DNA of 64,000 bases from a bacterium. GTDB lineage: Bacteria > SZUA-79 > Acidulodesulfobacterales > Acidulodesulfobacteraceae. The DNA is taken from positions 1-64,000 of the forward strand of contig DAHVOJ010000005.1 of NCBI GenBank assembly GCA_027318865.1. Reading direction: 5' to 3'. Shown here piece after piece: positions 1 to 8,210 of this stretch (positions within the stretch are counted from its first letter, which is position 1; every line of letters starts with the position of its first letter). The notes below the pieces were generated by a model that worked only from the letters and a program-made list of their open reading frames with translations, was not told the DNA's origin and did not search any database. The translations under genes were made by a program, and so were the position numbers.

Positions 1-76
1 CAGCCCTTAAAATAACTTCTCTTACTAACATAACTTTTTCTACTCCTTTATCAGAATAATCTGATATAATTTTCAT
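1..76 (-). CDS. N-terminal fragment of an unidentified protein (runs off the window)
   Basis: An ATG at 76 opens a frame that stays open to the window edge and gives 25 residues beginning MKIISDYSDKGVEKVMLV. A strong ribosome binding site (AAAGGAGG) lies about 10 nt upstream. The tail of the fragment (VREVILRA) loosely recalls the helix-turn-helix start of some insertion-sequence transposases, but 25 residues cannot settle that. I do not assign a function. The start is supported by the Shine-Dalgarno sequence, which sits in the loop of an inverted repeat whose 3' arm fills the gap to the start codon. Confidence 0.5.
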   Translation of the reverse strand, partial: MKIISDYSDKGVEKVMLVREVILRA

Positions 77-77
77 A

Positions 78-120
78 AGCGGATAACCTCCTTTAATTAG
101 AGTTAATGGTGTTATCCGCT
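78..120 (-). promoter_or_regulatory. Inverted repeat enclosing the ribosome binding site of the edge gene
   Basis: AGCGGATAAC (78-87) and GTTATCCGCT (111-120) are exact 10-bp inverted repeats separated by 23 nt. Read on the minus strand, the Shine-Dalgarno sequence lies at the 3' edge of the loop and the second arm occupies the spacer before the ATG at 76. In RNA the hairpin could limit ribosome access; in DNA it could be a dimeric operator. The sequence does not separate these two options. Confidence 0.45.
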
Positions 121-148
121 ATTTTATTATTATTTTTAGTTAAGGAAT

Positions 149-193
149 AGACAAATTAAAAGTTATTTATATATAGACATTTTAAAAGTTATT
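149..193. repeat. Two 19-bp imperfect direct repeats in the 5' intergenic region
   Basis: Positions 149-167 and 175-193 share AGACA, two differing bases, then TTAAAAGTTATT. The copies start 26 bp apart and lie between the divergent genes ending at 76 and starting at 278. They could be regulator half-sites or a small local duplication. In this AT-rich DNA chance similarity is possible. Confidence 0.35.
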
Positions 194-277
194 AACAATA
201 ATAAAATAAATATTAATCAAGTATAGTAAGGTAGCAGGTTATATATTAATTTTTAAAAGCGCTATCGGTCTAAATAT

Positions 278-808
278 GTGAAAAATATTATTTTATCGGT
301 TTTATTTTTATCATTCGTTCTGCAAATCTTTGGTTTATTTAGCCAAAAACCGGCATTTGCAGCTCCTTCGGTAGCTTTCGACCGCATAGGAGTAGTCGTA
401 GGAAGCTATCATTTTAATAACGACGGCAGCCATGCCTGGCGCACTCCGACTGCGCATTATGAAGAATATAACCCGGGAGTAACGGCATTTTTTAATGTTA
501 AAGGCGTTCCGCTTATAAATCAGGCTGGAATTTCGTATATCACAAAAAACAGTTTCGGTACGCCTTCGATATATGTCTCGGTTTATCATAAACTTGCGTC
601 GATAGGACCTGTCCGAATAGACCTTGCGGCAGCTCTCGCAACAGGTTATCATAACGAGGTAAAATTGGCAAATCAGTTTGACGGCATTCTTCCGCTCGCC
701 GGTATCAGTTTAATAGTTTTTCATCATGTAGAAATAGATATTATCCCTGCGGGGTATATAGCGGGAAATAATACGGCTAACGAACTTTTCTTCACTGTAC
801 GGTTATAA
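278..808 (+). CDS. Small exported protein, possible outer-membrane barrel
   Basis: The 176-aa product starts at a GTG. It begins with a hydrophobic signal peptide (residues 1 to about 28) ending in AFA before APSVAFD. The mature part is rich in alternating polar and hydrophobic segments with Gly, Tyr and Phe, and ends in FFTVRL, an amphipathic terminal strand. This would suit a small outer-membrane beta-barrel or a periplasmic beta protein. No family is recognised with confidence. No clear Shine-Dalgarno sequence precedes the GTG, so the start could be wrong, although the signal peptide supports it. It converges on gspJ but belongs to no evident operon. Confidence 0.6.
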   Translation: MKNIILSVLFLSFVLQIFGLFSQKPAFAAPSVAFDRIGVVVGSYHFNNDGSHAWRTPTAHYEEYNPGVTAFFNVKGVPLINQAGISYITKNSFGTPSIYVSVYHKLASIGPVRIDLAAALATGYHNEVKLANQFDGILPLAGISLIVFHHVEIDIIPAGYIAGNNTANELFFTVRL

Positions 809-858
809 AAATAAAAAGCCAAGAATTTTTATGAACTTTTATGTCTGCTATATATTAA

Positions 859-1536
859 CTACATATTAAATTGATATTTAAAATTTTTTATTTCACCGTT
901 TGACAGAATGCCGAATTTTAATCTAACGGCCGACGGAGCGGAATTATACCTGATATAATTAAACTTGCCAAGCCATAATCCGCCGTAATAATAACTGATA
1001 CTGAAAAAGGTTAGGTTTCTGGCTACAACGACCCTATCCAAAGAAATTTTAAGGTTTCCTTTTTTATTTTTGTAAGAAGAGTGTTCGTATATCAGTTCGT
1101 AAATTTTTCCGGCCGCTTTGTTTGCTATATTTCTATTACTATTCTTATTTTTTTGTCTTTTCAAGTAAAAATAATTAATGTTTTCTTTCGATTCCGCTTT
1201 AGAAAAAGGTACAGGAGTCTCAGACAATCCGGAAAAATATACCGACGATAATTTCTCACCGTTTTTTATGCCGTAAGTACCGATAAATACTGGATATAAA
1301 TAATTAAATTCCGTAATTTTTTTATGAAATTCAGTGAATATTAAATTTGCTTCTATGTAGGGTTTGCTTGATTTTACGGCTAAGTTTCTATTTCTCAGGG
1401 TTGTTTTAAATATAAAATACAAAAATAAAAGCATTATGGAAAGGACGACCATGGCGATAAGCATTTCTATTAAAGTGAATGCTGTTTTTCGAAGGATAAC
1501 ATATCGATTTGTTATTTTAGTTTCGTTTAGGCACAT
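859..1536 (-). CDS. gspJ: Type II secretion pseudopilin GspJ-like
   Basis: The 225-aa protein has a class III prepilin leader: a short basic N-terminus, then AFTLIEMLIAMVVLSIM with the conserved Glu five residues after the predicted cleavage, leading into a single hydrophobic helix. This is the hallmark of type II secretion pseudopilins processed by the GspO peptidase. The length and the position immediately after gspE fit the minor pseudopilin GspJ, which caps the pseudopilus with GspI and GspK. GspG or GspH are less likely given the length. Five bases separate it from gspE, so the two are probably cotranscribed. It is the last gene of the gspD-gspE-gspJ set visible here. Confidence 0.75.
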   Translation of the reverse strand: MCLNETKITNRYVILRKTAFTLIEMLIAMVVLSIMLLFLYFIFKTTLRNRNLAVKSSKPYIEANLIFTEFHKKITEFNYLYPVFIGTYGIKNGEKLSSVYFSGLSETPVPFSKAESKENINYFYLKRQKNKNSNRNIANKAAGKIYELIYEHSSYKNKKGNLKISLDRVVVARNLTFFSISYYYGGLWLGKFNYIRYNSAPSAVRLKFGILSNGEIKNFKYQFNM

Positions 1537-1541
1537 TTTAA

Positions 1542-3155
1542 TTAATCTTCTTCGGAAACCCTCACGACTTCCGCTATAGACGTAAGTCCCGACGCAAATT
1601 TCCTTATGGCCTCGACCCTCAAGGTGCTCATTCCGAATTTAACGGCTTTTAATTTTATCTCCTGCGAGCTTGCTCTCGTCATAATCAACGACCTTATGTC
1701 ATCGTTGACCTCTAAAATTTCATATATTGCGGTTCTGCCTTTATATCCGGTAAAATTACATTCTTTACATCCTTTCTGCATATAGAACGTTCCTTTTGAA
1801 AGAATTTCATTTATTACCGGCATTATTTCCGACTGTTCGTCCGAAATTAAAAGTTTAACGTCTTCGCCGCTAATTTCGTACGACTCCCGGCAATGAGGAC
1901 AGAGTTTCCTTAAAAGCCTCTGCGCAAAAACTATGGATATAGAAGAAGCTATTAAAAACGGCTCTATGCCCATATCGGTAAGCCTCGCAAAAGCATTTGC
2001 CGAATCGTTGGTATGAAGCGTCGAGAGTACCAGATGTCCCGTCATTGCCGACTGTATGGCAATTTCCGCCGTTTCCGAATCCCTTATTTCGCCTATCATT
2101 ATAACGTCGGGGTCCTGCCTCAATATATGCCTTAGCCCTTTGGCGAACGTAAGGCCTATTTTATTATTCACGTTTATCTGGGAAATGCCTTTAATCTGAT
2201 ATTCCACGGGGTCTTCGACGGTCAGTATGTTTTTATCCGAATACAGTTTCATAACCTCGTTTATAAACGAATAAAGCGTAGTAGTTTTTCCCGAACCGGT
2301 TGGTCCGGTCGAAACAACCATTCCAGTGGTTTTAGAAAGGGCGGTTTTTACGGAAGGCAAATATTTTTCGTCTATGCCTACTTCCGTTATATCGTAAATA
2401 TTTAACGATTTGTCTAAAAGCCTTAAAACTACCCTTTCTCCGAAAATAGTCGGCACTATGGAAACCCTTATATCTATGTTCTTATTTCTTGCGACAAGCT
2501 GAATCCTTCCGTCCTGAGGAAGCCTCTTTTCGGCGATATCGAGCCCCGCCATAACTTTTATTCTTGAAACTATGCTGTTTTTTAAACTAACCTGCGGCCT
2601 TAATTTTTCGTTTAATGAGCCGTCTATCCTGAATTTTACCGACAGGTAATCCTGAAAAGGCTCTATATGAATGTCCGAGGCGTTTTCTTTCAGCGCTTCT
2701 AATATTATGACGTTTATAAACTTTATAGCCGGCGCGTCGGAATTTTCGTCAATTAAATCTATGTGTTCGAAACTCTTTAAATCGTCCGCCGCCGTCCCGC
2801 CGGATTCGTAAGTTCCGACCTCCGACAGCCCTTCCCCGTCTCCGCCGTTTTTATTATTCTTAATGGAATCTAAATTGGTATCGTATATCGAGTTTATTAA
2901 ATTTATCAGTTCTTCTTCCGGCATTATCGTTATATTTTTATTTACAATGCCTAATTGCATTAAAACGTCGTTTACGGCGTCGAAGCCTTTAGCCTTTTGC
3001 GTAACCGCAACATTGCATGCGGAATTGTCCGGAAGAGGAAAGGGAATAATCAGATTTTTTTTAAGATAGATAGAAGAAAAGTTTTCCCTTATAATCCGAC
3101 GAACATTCTCGTCTTGGAATTCTTTGAATTTTTGGAATTCTTCGGGGTAATTCAT
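1542..3155 (-). CDS. gspE: Type II secretion ATPase GspE
   Basis: This 537-aa cytoplasmic AAA-type ATPase powers pseudopilus assembly. Walker A (GPTGSGKTT) lies near residue 283 and the Walker B/Asp-box segment DPDVIMIGEIRD near 347. The His-box LVLSTLHTNDS follows. A zinc motif of CPHC near residue 420 and CKEC near 460 is typical of GspE and PilB. The N-terminal 120 residues form the variable domain that contacts the inner-membrane platform through GspL. Type IV pilus PilB is the alternative, but the neighbouring secretin and pseudopilins favour GspE. The gap to gspD is 13 bp. Confidence 0.9.
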   Translation of the reverse strand: MNYPEEFQKFKEFQDENVRRIIRENFSSIYLKKNLIIPFPLPDNSACNVAVTQKAKGFDAVNDVLMQLGIVNKNITIMPEEELINLINSIYDTNLDSIKNNKNGGDGEGLSEVGTYESGGTAADDLKSFEHIDLIDENSDAPAIKFINVIILEALKENASDIHIEPFQDYLSVKFRIDGSLNEKLRPQVSLKNSIVSRIKVMAGLDIAEKRLPQDGRIQLVARNKNIDIRVSIVPTIFGERVVLRLLDKSLNIYDITEVGIDEKYLPSVKTALSKTTGMVVSTGPTGSGKTTTLYSFINEVMKLYSDKNILTVEDPVEYQIKGISQINVNNKIGLTFAKGLRHILRQDPDVIMIGEIRDSETAEIAIQSAMTGHLVLSTLHTNDSANAFARLTDMGIEPFLIASSISIVFAQRLLRKLCPHCRESYEISGEDVKLLISDEQSEIMPVINEILSKGTFYMQKGCKECNFTGYKGRTAIYEILEVNDDIRSLIMTRASSQEIKLKAVKFGMSTLRVEAIRKFASGLTSIAEVVRVSEED

Positions 3156-3168
3156 TTTTGAGTTTATT

Positions 3169-5376
3169 CTAAGATTGATTTTTTGTCTGCGTCTTATATT
3201 TAGTTTTATATTTTGCTTTTGCTTTAGTTTTTATATCAGTTTTAATATTTGACGGTTTTATATAATCCGGAGAAACTATAATCATTTTTCTTGCTCCCGG
3301 AAGCGGCTGTTTTTCTTTTTGTAACGAAGTCAAAAATTTCTTATTATGTCTATTTGTTATGTTTAAAAGAGTCCTTGCCGACGAAATAATTTTAGGCGAT
3401 ATAAGGATGACGAGGTTGTCTTTTTCTATCGAACTGCTTTTATCCTTAAATAAATAGCCTAAAAAAGGTATATCGTCGAGCAGGGGAATTCCGGTCGTGG
3501 AATTGTTGACCGTATTCTGAATTAACCCGCCTATAATTACCGTTTGGTTGTTTTTTATCATAATCCTAGTTTTTATATATCTATTAGAAGTGGTAGGCCC
3601 TACTTCGTTAGCGTTTAATCCTGAAGGGTTAGGAATTATGGAAGAAATTTTAGCATATATTTTTAAGGTTAAATAGTTTCCGGAATTTATGGTCGGCGTA
3701 ATTTGAAGTTTAACGCCTACGTTTTGTCTTTCTACCTGCGTTACGATATTTTGGAGCGCAAACTGGCTTGTTGCAGACGATGTAATAAAAGGAACGTTTT
3801 CGCCGACCATTATGGAGGCTTTCCGGTTGTCTAACGTCAACAAATCTGGAGCGGATAAAACGTTTACGGCAGAGTTTGTGGCAATAAGCTGGAACAGGGC
3901 GGCAAACGAAGGCACCGTTTCTGAAGCGCCGTTTGGTCCTATAGGCAGACTGATGGAACCTCCTGCCGCTCCGGCAATTAAGCCTGACGTCGTAAAAGGA
4001 TTAGAGAGAAAACTCGATATACCCTGGCTCATATTGTAATTGGCGTCTCCGAAAAAATTTCCCTTAAATCCGTAATACTGAGTACCTATTTCCGAAGATT
4101 TAGTTAAATTAACCTCTGCTATGATAACCTGAACAAATACCTGTTTTCTTTTTTTATCGAGTTTCTTAATTACTTTCACGAGAGAACTATACTGCGCAGG
4201 AGTAGTTTCTATAATAAGGGAATTTTCATCTTTATCCGGTATTATAACGGCTTTTCCTATAGCAGACACCCCGCCTTCCGCCGTTGCCGAGACTGAACCC
4301 GCCGCCGGCACTGCTGCAGCCTGCCGACCTTTGAAAAACGGAGGCCTCGCAGGCCTAAAAGGCGGGTTGCTAAACTGTTTACCCGATTTTACAAGCGTTT
4401 TGGCATGAGAAATCATATTAGTTAAAATTTGAGCTATCGTTTTTGCTTTTGCATATTTAAGTTTATACACGTAAGTTTCTAATGTCTGATTATTTGAACT
4501 TACGTCTAAAGTTTTAACTAATTTAATAATTTTTTTAAAATTAGCCGGCGTTGCCATAACGATAATGGAATTTGCCGAAGGATAAGGAATAATTCTTACA
4601 AACTGCGAGTTAATATTAGGAATAGAAAAATTCGTCGCAACCGAACCGGTATATATAGTGTTTAAAACAGAGACTATTTTAGAAACTTTTACGTATTTAA
4701 CCGGAATAACGCCTATTTGTTGTCCGTAGTCCGGAACGTCGAGCGCTTTTATTATTTTATCGGCTTTCCTTATATCGGAAGCATAATCCGTAATAATGAG
4801 CGAATTAGTTAAGGCGTACGATTGTATGTTTGCCGAAGCGGAAAGAAGGGGCATCAGAATGCTTGCCATGCTCTGGGCATTCATATAGTTGATTCTAAGT
4901 ATCTGCGTTTCGAACTGGTGTCCGCTTAGACCTTCCACGTTAACCGGAACTGCATTCTGTCTTGCCGAAAAAGACTGGACTATTTTATAGACCCCGTTTC
5001 TTTTGATAATCGTATAGCCTTTATAGGAAAGCGCCGTAAGAAAAACTTTATAGGCTTCCGCCGTGGTAATTTTTTTCGAAGAAATAATAGTAACTTTTCC
5101 CTGAAGTTTTCCGGAATAGATGAAATTTTTATGCGTGATTTTAGATATAAAATTAACTAAAGTCGGAATGGAAATATTCCTGAAATTCAAATAAATATAA
5201 CCCTTTTTTGAAAGAATATTGTATGCCGGATATTTTGGCGAATGTTTTGTTTCTCCACCTGCATTTCCTAAAGCGCTGGCTGTATTTAAGGAAAATATCG
5301 TTGATATAATTAAAGCGGCAAGAATAAATGGAACAATATTAGCTGTTTTGAGTAAGCCGAATAATGATTTACGCAT
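3169..5376 (-). CDS. gspD: Type II secretion secretin GspD
   Basis: This is the outer-membrane secretin channel. I start it at the ATG at 5376 because the product (735 aa) then begins with a good signal peptide (MRKSLFGLLKTANIVPFILA, ending near ASA). A longer frame to 5472 would put 32 odd residues before it. Domains in order are an N0 domain (LNFRNISIPTLVNFISKITH), N1-N3 ring domains (including VIPVKYVKVSKIVSVLNTIY and ANSIIVMATPANF), a Gly/Pro/Ala-rich linker, and the secretin core from about residue 480 (NVLSAPDLLTLDNRKASIMV, then GGLIQNTVNNSTTGIPLLDD). The basic C-terminal tail rich in TKAKAKYKTK may serve pilotin binding. It leads gspE and gspJ. Confidence 0.92.
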   Translation of the reverse strand: MRKSLFGLLKTANIVPFILAALIISTIFSLNTASALGNAGGETKHSPKYPAYNILSKKGYIYLNFRNISIPTLVNFISKITHKNFIYSGKLQGKVTIISSKKITTAEAYKVFLTALSYKGYTIIKRNGVYKIVQSFSARQNAVPVNVEGLSGHQFETQILRINYMNAQSMASILMPLLSASANIQSYALTNSLIITDYASDIRKADKIIKALDVPDYGQQIGVIPVKYVKVSKIVSVLNTIYTGSVATNFSIPNINSQFVRIIPYPSANSIIVMATPANFKKIIKLVKTLDVSSNNQTLETYVYKLKYAKAKTIAQILTNMISHAKTLVKSGKQFSNPPFRPARPPFFKGRQAAAVPAAGSVSATAEGGVSAIGKAVIIPDKDENSLIIETTPAQYSSLVKVIKKLDKKRKQVFVQVIIAEVNLTKSSEIGTQYYGFKGNFFGDANYNMSQGISSFLSNPFTTSGLIAGAAGGSISLPIGPNGASETVPSFAALFQLIATNSAVNVLSAPDLLTLDNRKASIMVGENVPFITSSATSQFALQNIVTQVERQNVGVKLQITPTINSGNYLTLKIYAKISSIIPNPSGLNANEVGPTTSNRYIKTRIMIKNNQTVIIGGLIQNTVNNSTTGIPLLDDIPFLGYLFKDKSSSIEKDNLVILISPKIISSARTLLNITNRHNKKFLTSLQKEKQPLPGARKMIIVSPDYIKPSNIKTDIKTKAKAKYKTKYKTQTKNQS

Positions 5377-5474
5377 TTTGTATTTTAAAATAATTTTTTT
5401 ATTAATATGATAACAATACAATTTATTAAAAAAAAATTCAATAGAAAAAGCTAATTCCATATAGATAATCAATA

Positions 5475-5526
5475 ACTATAATTGATTCTGACTTCAATTA
5501 TAGTATGTTTAAATATTCCCCTCCAA
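5475..5526 (-). promoter_or_regulatory. Putative gspD promoter overlapped by an 11-bp-arm inverted repeat
   Basis: On the minus strand TTGGAG (5521-5526) and TATAAT (5498-5503) are separated by 17 bp, a good sigma-70 arrangement. The -10 box lies within one arm of an exact inverted repeat (ACTATAATTGA at 5475-5485 against TCAATTATAGT at 5494-5504). A protein binding that palindrome would block the promoter, or the early transcript could fold. A dedicated promoter makes sense because gspD is cut off from gspL-gspC-gspI by 16 kb. Confidence 0.45.
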
Positions 5527-5620
5527 AAAAGTAGGGAGAAATTAGATAAAAAATGGATGGATAAATGCGGTAGGCCAGACTTTATTTTGCTAATTTACAA
5601 CATATATTAATACCTTAAAT

Positions 5621-5805
5621 CACCGTTAGAGACTATTAAAATTGTTTTAATATATAATAGACTCTGGATTCCCGCCTACGCGGGAATGACACCCGTTGGG
5701 TGAAAAGTTAAATCCCTTAATTGTCATTCCCGCGCAGGCGGGTACGGTTTAAAGCCGTCGGTATTTAGACGGCTCATCCAGAAAAATAATTTTCTATCGG
5801 CAAAT
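5621..5805. repeat. MITE-like repeat, long form, copy 1
   Basis: The right end TTTCTATCGGCAAATT and the core (CTGGATTCCCGCC, CGCGGGAATGACACCCG, AGCCGTCGGTATTTAGACGGCT) match the copies at 8.2 kb and 20.6 kb. The left end is degraded (CACCGTTAGAGAC for TGCCGATAGAAAC). Inside are palindromes around ATTCCCGC/GCGGGAAT and a 7-bp-stem hairpin, AGCCGTC/GACGGCT. It fills most of the gap between gspD and the DUF2283 gene. Confidence 0.75.
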
Positions 5806-5849
5806 TATAGTTTTTTCTGTCAAGCCAAAATAAAAATGTCACCTTTTTA

Positions 5850-5869
5850 CCAAAATCCCGATTTAGAAA
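5850..5869. repeat. Orphan IS1380-like terminal repeat
   Basis: The 20-bp sequence CCAAAATCCCGATTTAGAAA matches the left terminus of the insertion sequence at 6505 (CCCCAAATCCCGATTTAGAAA) in the same orientation, and both are preceded by TTTTTACC. No transposase lies between the two ends, only the DUF4258/DUF2283 pair. It could be the relic of a second element, or an outer end that lets the pair move as a passenger. Confidence 0.6.
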
Positions 5870-5937
5870 ATATTTATAAATGCTAATTAAATATAGAATA
5901 AATAAATCCGACACCTTTTTTTGATACCTTTTTTTTC

Positions 5938-6138
5938 TTATGCAGTTTCATATTGTAATATTTTTAACTGTTCAGGCTTTATCCTTGCGCTTAAACTAAG
6001 CATCTCTATGCCTACCACTTTACCGTCGGAATTGAAATCCAATATAACGCCCGGCTCAACCTCTTCCGATTCTATTATAGACGATTCATCTAATCTAAAA
6101 TAAAGAGCATCGCTTTCTTTATCCACAGTTAATTTCAT
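5938..6138 (-). CDS. DUF2283-family small protein
   Basis: The 66-aa protein matches the DUF2283 pattern: a short beta-rich domain beginning MKLTVDKESDALYFRL, then EVEPGVILDFNSDGKVVGIE and a closing helix. The biochemical role is unknown. It overlaps the upstream DUF4258 gene by four bases (6135-6138), so the two are translationally coupled. DUF2283 and DUF4258 proteins are often neighbours and resemble a toxin-antitoxin pair, in which this one would be the smaller partner. That function is inference only. The pair sits among mobile-element debris, which fits horizontal transfer. Confidence 0.75.
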   Translation of the reverse strand: MKLTVDKESDALYFRLDESSIIESEEVEPGVILDFNSDGKVVGIEMLSLSARIKPEQLKILQYETA

Positions 6139-6413
6139 ATTTGCTCCTCGCTTTTAACTCGCTTAATTCCCTTATATTTCCTGTCAAAATAAACAGTCAC
6201 TATCCTTTTTGGATATACATTATGATTAACTACGACATGTAATACTCTTCCGTTATTTTCCGCAATATTTTTAAAATAGTGCAAGTTTCCATCATCTTTA
6301 ACGGTATTCCAATCGGGGTTATTTAAAGCATCGGAAATCCAACTTTCCGAAATTTTACGCTCTCTTATAACCTCGATAGCATGCGCTGTAAATTCATAAC
6401 CGTTCAAGAACAT
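6135..6413 (-). CDS. DUF4258-family small protein
   Basis: The 92-aa protein has the DUF4258 layout: an N-terminal FTAHAIEVIRERKIS helix, a middle W-T-V-K-D-DGN segment, and a beta hairpin ending HVVVNHNVYPKRIVTVYFDRK. This fold is compared with RelE/BrnT-like small toxins. It is the first gene of a two-gene unit with the DUF2283 protein, with a 4-bp ATGA overlap. Toxin activity is a hypothesis. The gene lies between an orphan IS terminus at 5850 and the left end of the insertion sequence at 6505. Confidence 0.72.
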   Translation of the reverse strand: MFLNGYEFTAHAIEVIRERKISESWISDALNNPDWNTVKDDGNLHYFKNIAENNGRVLHVVVNHNVYPKRIVTVYFDRKYKGIKRVKSEEQI

Positions 6414-6474
6414 AAATTATTAATTTAATAATTAATCTAATTTAATATATACATTATTTACAAAAAATAATCAA

Positions 6475-6507
6475 GTTTTTACCTATACCCTGTTTTTACC
6501 TATACCC
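6475..6507. repeat. Tandem 16-bp units at the left flank of the insertion sequence
   Basis: GTTTTTACCTATACCC occurs at 6475-6490 and again at 6492-6507, the second running into the IS terminus. Matching GTTTTTACCTATA units occur just beyond the right end at 8171-8183 and 8184-8196. The element therefore seems to have entered, or generated, a small tandem array. Confidence 0.55.
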
Positions 6508-6724
6508 CAAATCCCGATTTAGAAATTTAATATTCCTTTTTTAAAGCCTAAATTCTTATTTTTAAAAAATTTAAGCCGTATCGAACTATATTAAATATAT
6601 ATTTTACGTTTTAATTTAATAGTAAAAATATATTTGCGAAAATATTTTAAAAATATGCGGTTTTTGGGTATTTTTCAACAAGACTATCCCTTAGTATGTT
6701 AAATTAATAGTTATAAACAAATAC

Positions 6725-8017
6725 CTACGCATAAAATATCTTTTGCCTTAAATGCAAAAGAGCAATATATTTATCTAAATCGGTTTTTATTTTCAGAATA
6801 ATCCTGCCGGAACGCTTTATTATTTTTCCGGCTATATTAAAGAAAGACCATCTGAAAGTTTTTATCGTGTTATTTAAAAAAAGCGGATTTAAAGATTTAA
6901 ATCCTATAAAGAGATTGTAAGACAGAATGCCTATCGCAAAATATACTTCGTTTGCCGCAAACGTACCGCACGATATATTTTTCTGCGTTTTAAAAAACAT
7001 GTTTTTTGCAGAAAAATATGTTTTCCATAGAGAAGCCGCTTTTAATCTCTTTATTGAAGTTTTCCGCCTGCCCTCTTTTATTGTGCCAGTTTATTGCCTC
7101 TAAAGGTTCTTCTTCAAGATTGGTAGCTATTGCGTGATAAAAGTATTGCCCCTCGAACAGGTCGGGCTGTTTCCGATATTCCCTTTTTATAATAAGTCTG
7201 AATGCTTTATCCGTTTTATTCGTGCAGTGGATTATTTCCGCGATTTCAAAGTCTAATCCTTGCGGTCTTATCCATTCCCTTATTGATTTAATAGCTTTTT
7301 TTACCGAACTGTCTAAATCCGCCGTTATCCCCCATTTAACGTCATCTTCCTCAAGTAAATTTATCAAAGAGGACTGATAAGACGCGCTGTCCGCCCTAAA
7401 GTATTTTATTCTTTTACCTTTGGGCATATTATTTTTGCATTTCTTATAGAAATCTACATGGTTAGAGGCGGGGGAGATATTACCCTCCCTGAACTCGTTA
7501 TACAGGCATATGCCGTTTTCAAATAAAAAGCCGGGATCGGCATATAGCCTTTATTATTTTTATAAGTATACGAACATTCCTGTTTTTCGGCTATAATCTC
7601 GGTTGCGTCTATATCCAAGGTATATTCGGCTATATCTTCTTTTTCCATTATTTTTTTTATTATGGAAGAGTTTATAATATTTAATCCGTTAATATCGGTT
7701 CTCCTCAGCCAGTCTCCTATGGTATCCGGTTCGGGAATCGTTTTAATGCCGGTAATGCCTAAAAGTTCCTTTTCGTTTTTAAGTTCTCTTATATCGTCAA
7801 GGCATACGCCTCCTGCGGTTAAAAGAAGAACCAATGAATTTATAAAAACGGATGGATTAAAACCCCTGTTGCTTTTAGGTCTCGTAAGATATTTATCCGC
7901 AAGTTCCGTTAAGCCCATAGCATGGTTATATTCTGCAAAAATAGGCAGTCCCGCTTTAGAAGTTAATTTATCTTCGGTCATTTCTAACTTGAAAGGAAAT
8001 AGTTTTTGTTGTATCAT
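6725..8017 (-). pseudogene. IS1380-family DDE transposase, broken by two lesions
   Basis: Three fragments join to a transposase of about 416 aa. Fragment 1 (from 8017) starts MIQQKLFPFKLEMTEDKLTS and includes DIDATEIIA, with the first catalytic Asp. Near 7531-7540 one base appears to be missing: the next frame resumes as PGFLFENGICLYNEFREGN and SPASNHVDFYKKC, then KYFRADSASYQ. Near 6982-7024 a 43-nt palindromic insertion separates SGFSMEN from ISCGTFAANEVYFAIG; removing it restores the family's G-F-x-L-P-C-G-x-F-A-A-N-like motif in frame. Neither lesion looks like a programmed shift. The element is therefore probably unable to move by itself. A Shine-Dalgarno sequence is not obvious. Confidence 0.85.
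6982..7024. repeat. 43-bp palindromic insertion inside the transposase gene
   Basis: On the minus strand, ATATTTTTCTGC and GCAGAAAAATAT form 12-bp inverted repeats around an inner 16-bp palindrome, AAAAAACATGTTTTTT. The unit interrupts codons for MEN-ISCGTF. A length of 43 is not a multiple of three, so the frame is lost. The exact edges are uncertain by a few bases because of an ATA/TATA repeat at the junction. Confidence 0.7.
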
Positions 8018-8170
8018 TATTAATAACCCCCTTATTTTTTTCTATAGTTTGTGAAACCTTTTTGGTTGGAGATTTCAGTGATTATTATATCACGTAAACA
8101 TAGAAAAAATAAGGGGTTTTTTATTATTTTTTTGTATATTATATAGTTCTAAATCGGGATTAGGGCTACA

Positions 8171-8196
8171 GTTTTTACCTATAGTTTTTACCTATA
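8171..8196. repeat. Tandem 13-bp units at the right flank of the insertion sequence
   Basis: GTTTTTACCTATA occurs twice without a gap (8171-8183, 8184-8196) and is followed by decayed units GCCTATAATT and CCTATAATTT. The same unit is present at the left flank of the insertion sequence. Confidence 0.55.
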
Positions 8197-8210
8197 GTTT
8201 GCCTATAATT

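Larger units (their letters stand above)
6505..8165 (-). mobile_element. IS1380-like insertion sequence, decayed
   Basis: The terminal inverted repeats share 15 exact bases, AATCCCGATTTAGAA (6510-6524) and its complement (8147-8161), with outer ends CCCC and CCCT. That gives about 1.66 kb, the size known for this family. The five bases outside each end are CTATA (6500-6504) and CTACA (8166-8170), possibly a target duplication with one mismatch. Inside is one minus-strand transposase reading frame broken at two places. The 200 bp between the left end and the transposase stop is AT-rich and holds nothing recognised. Confidence 0.8.
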
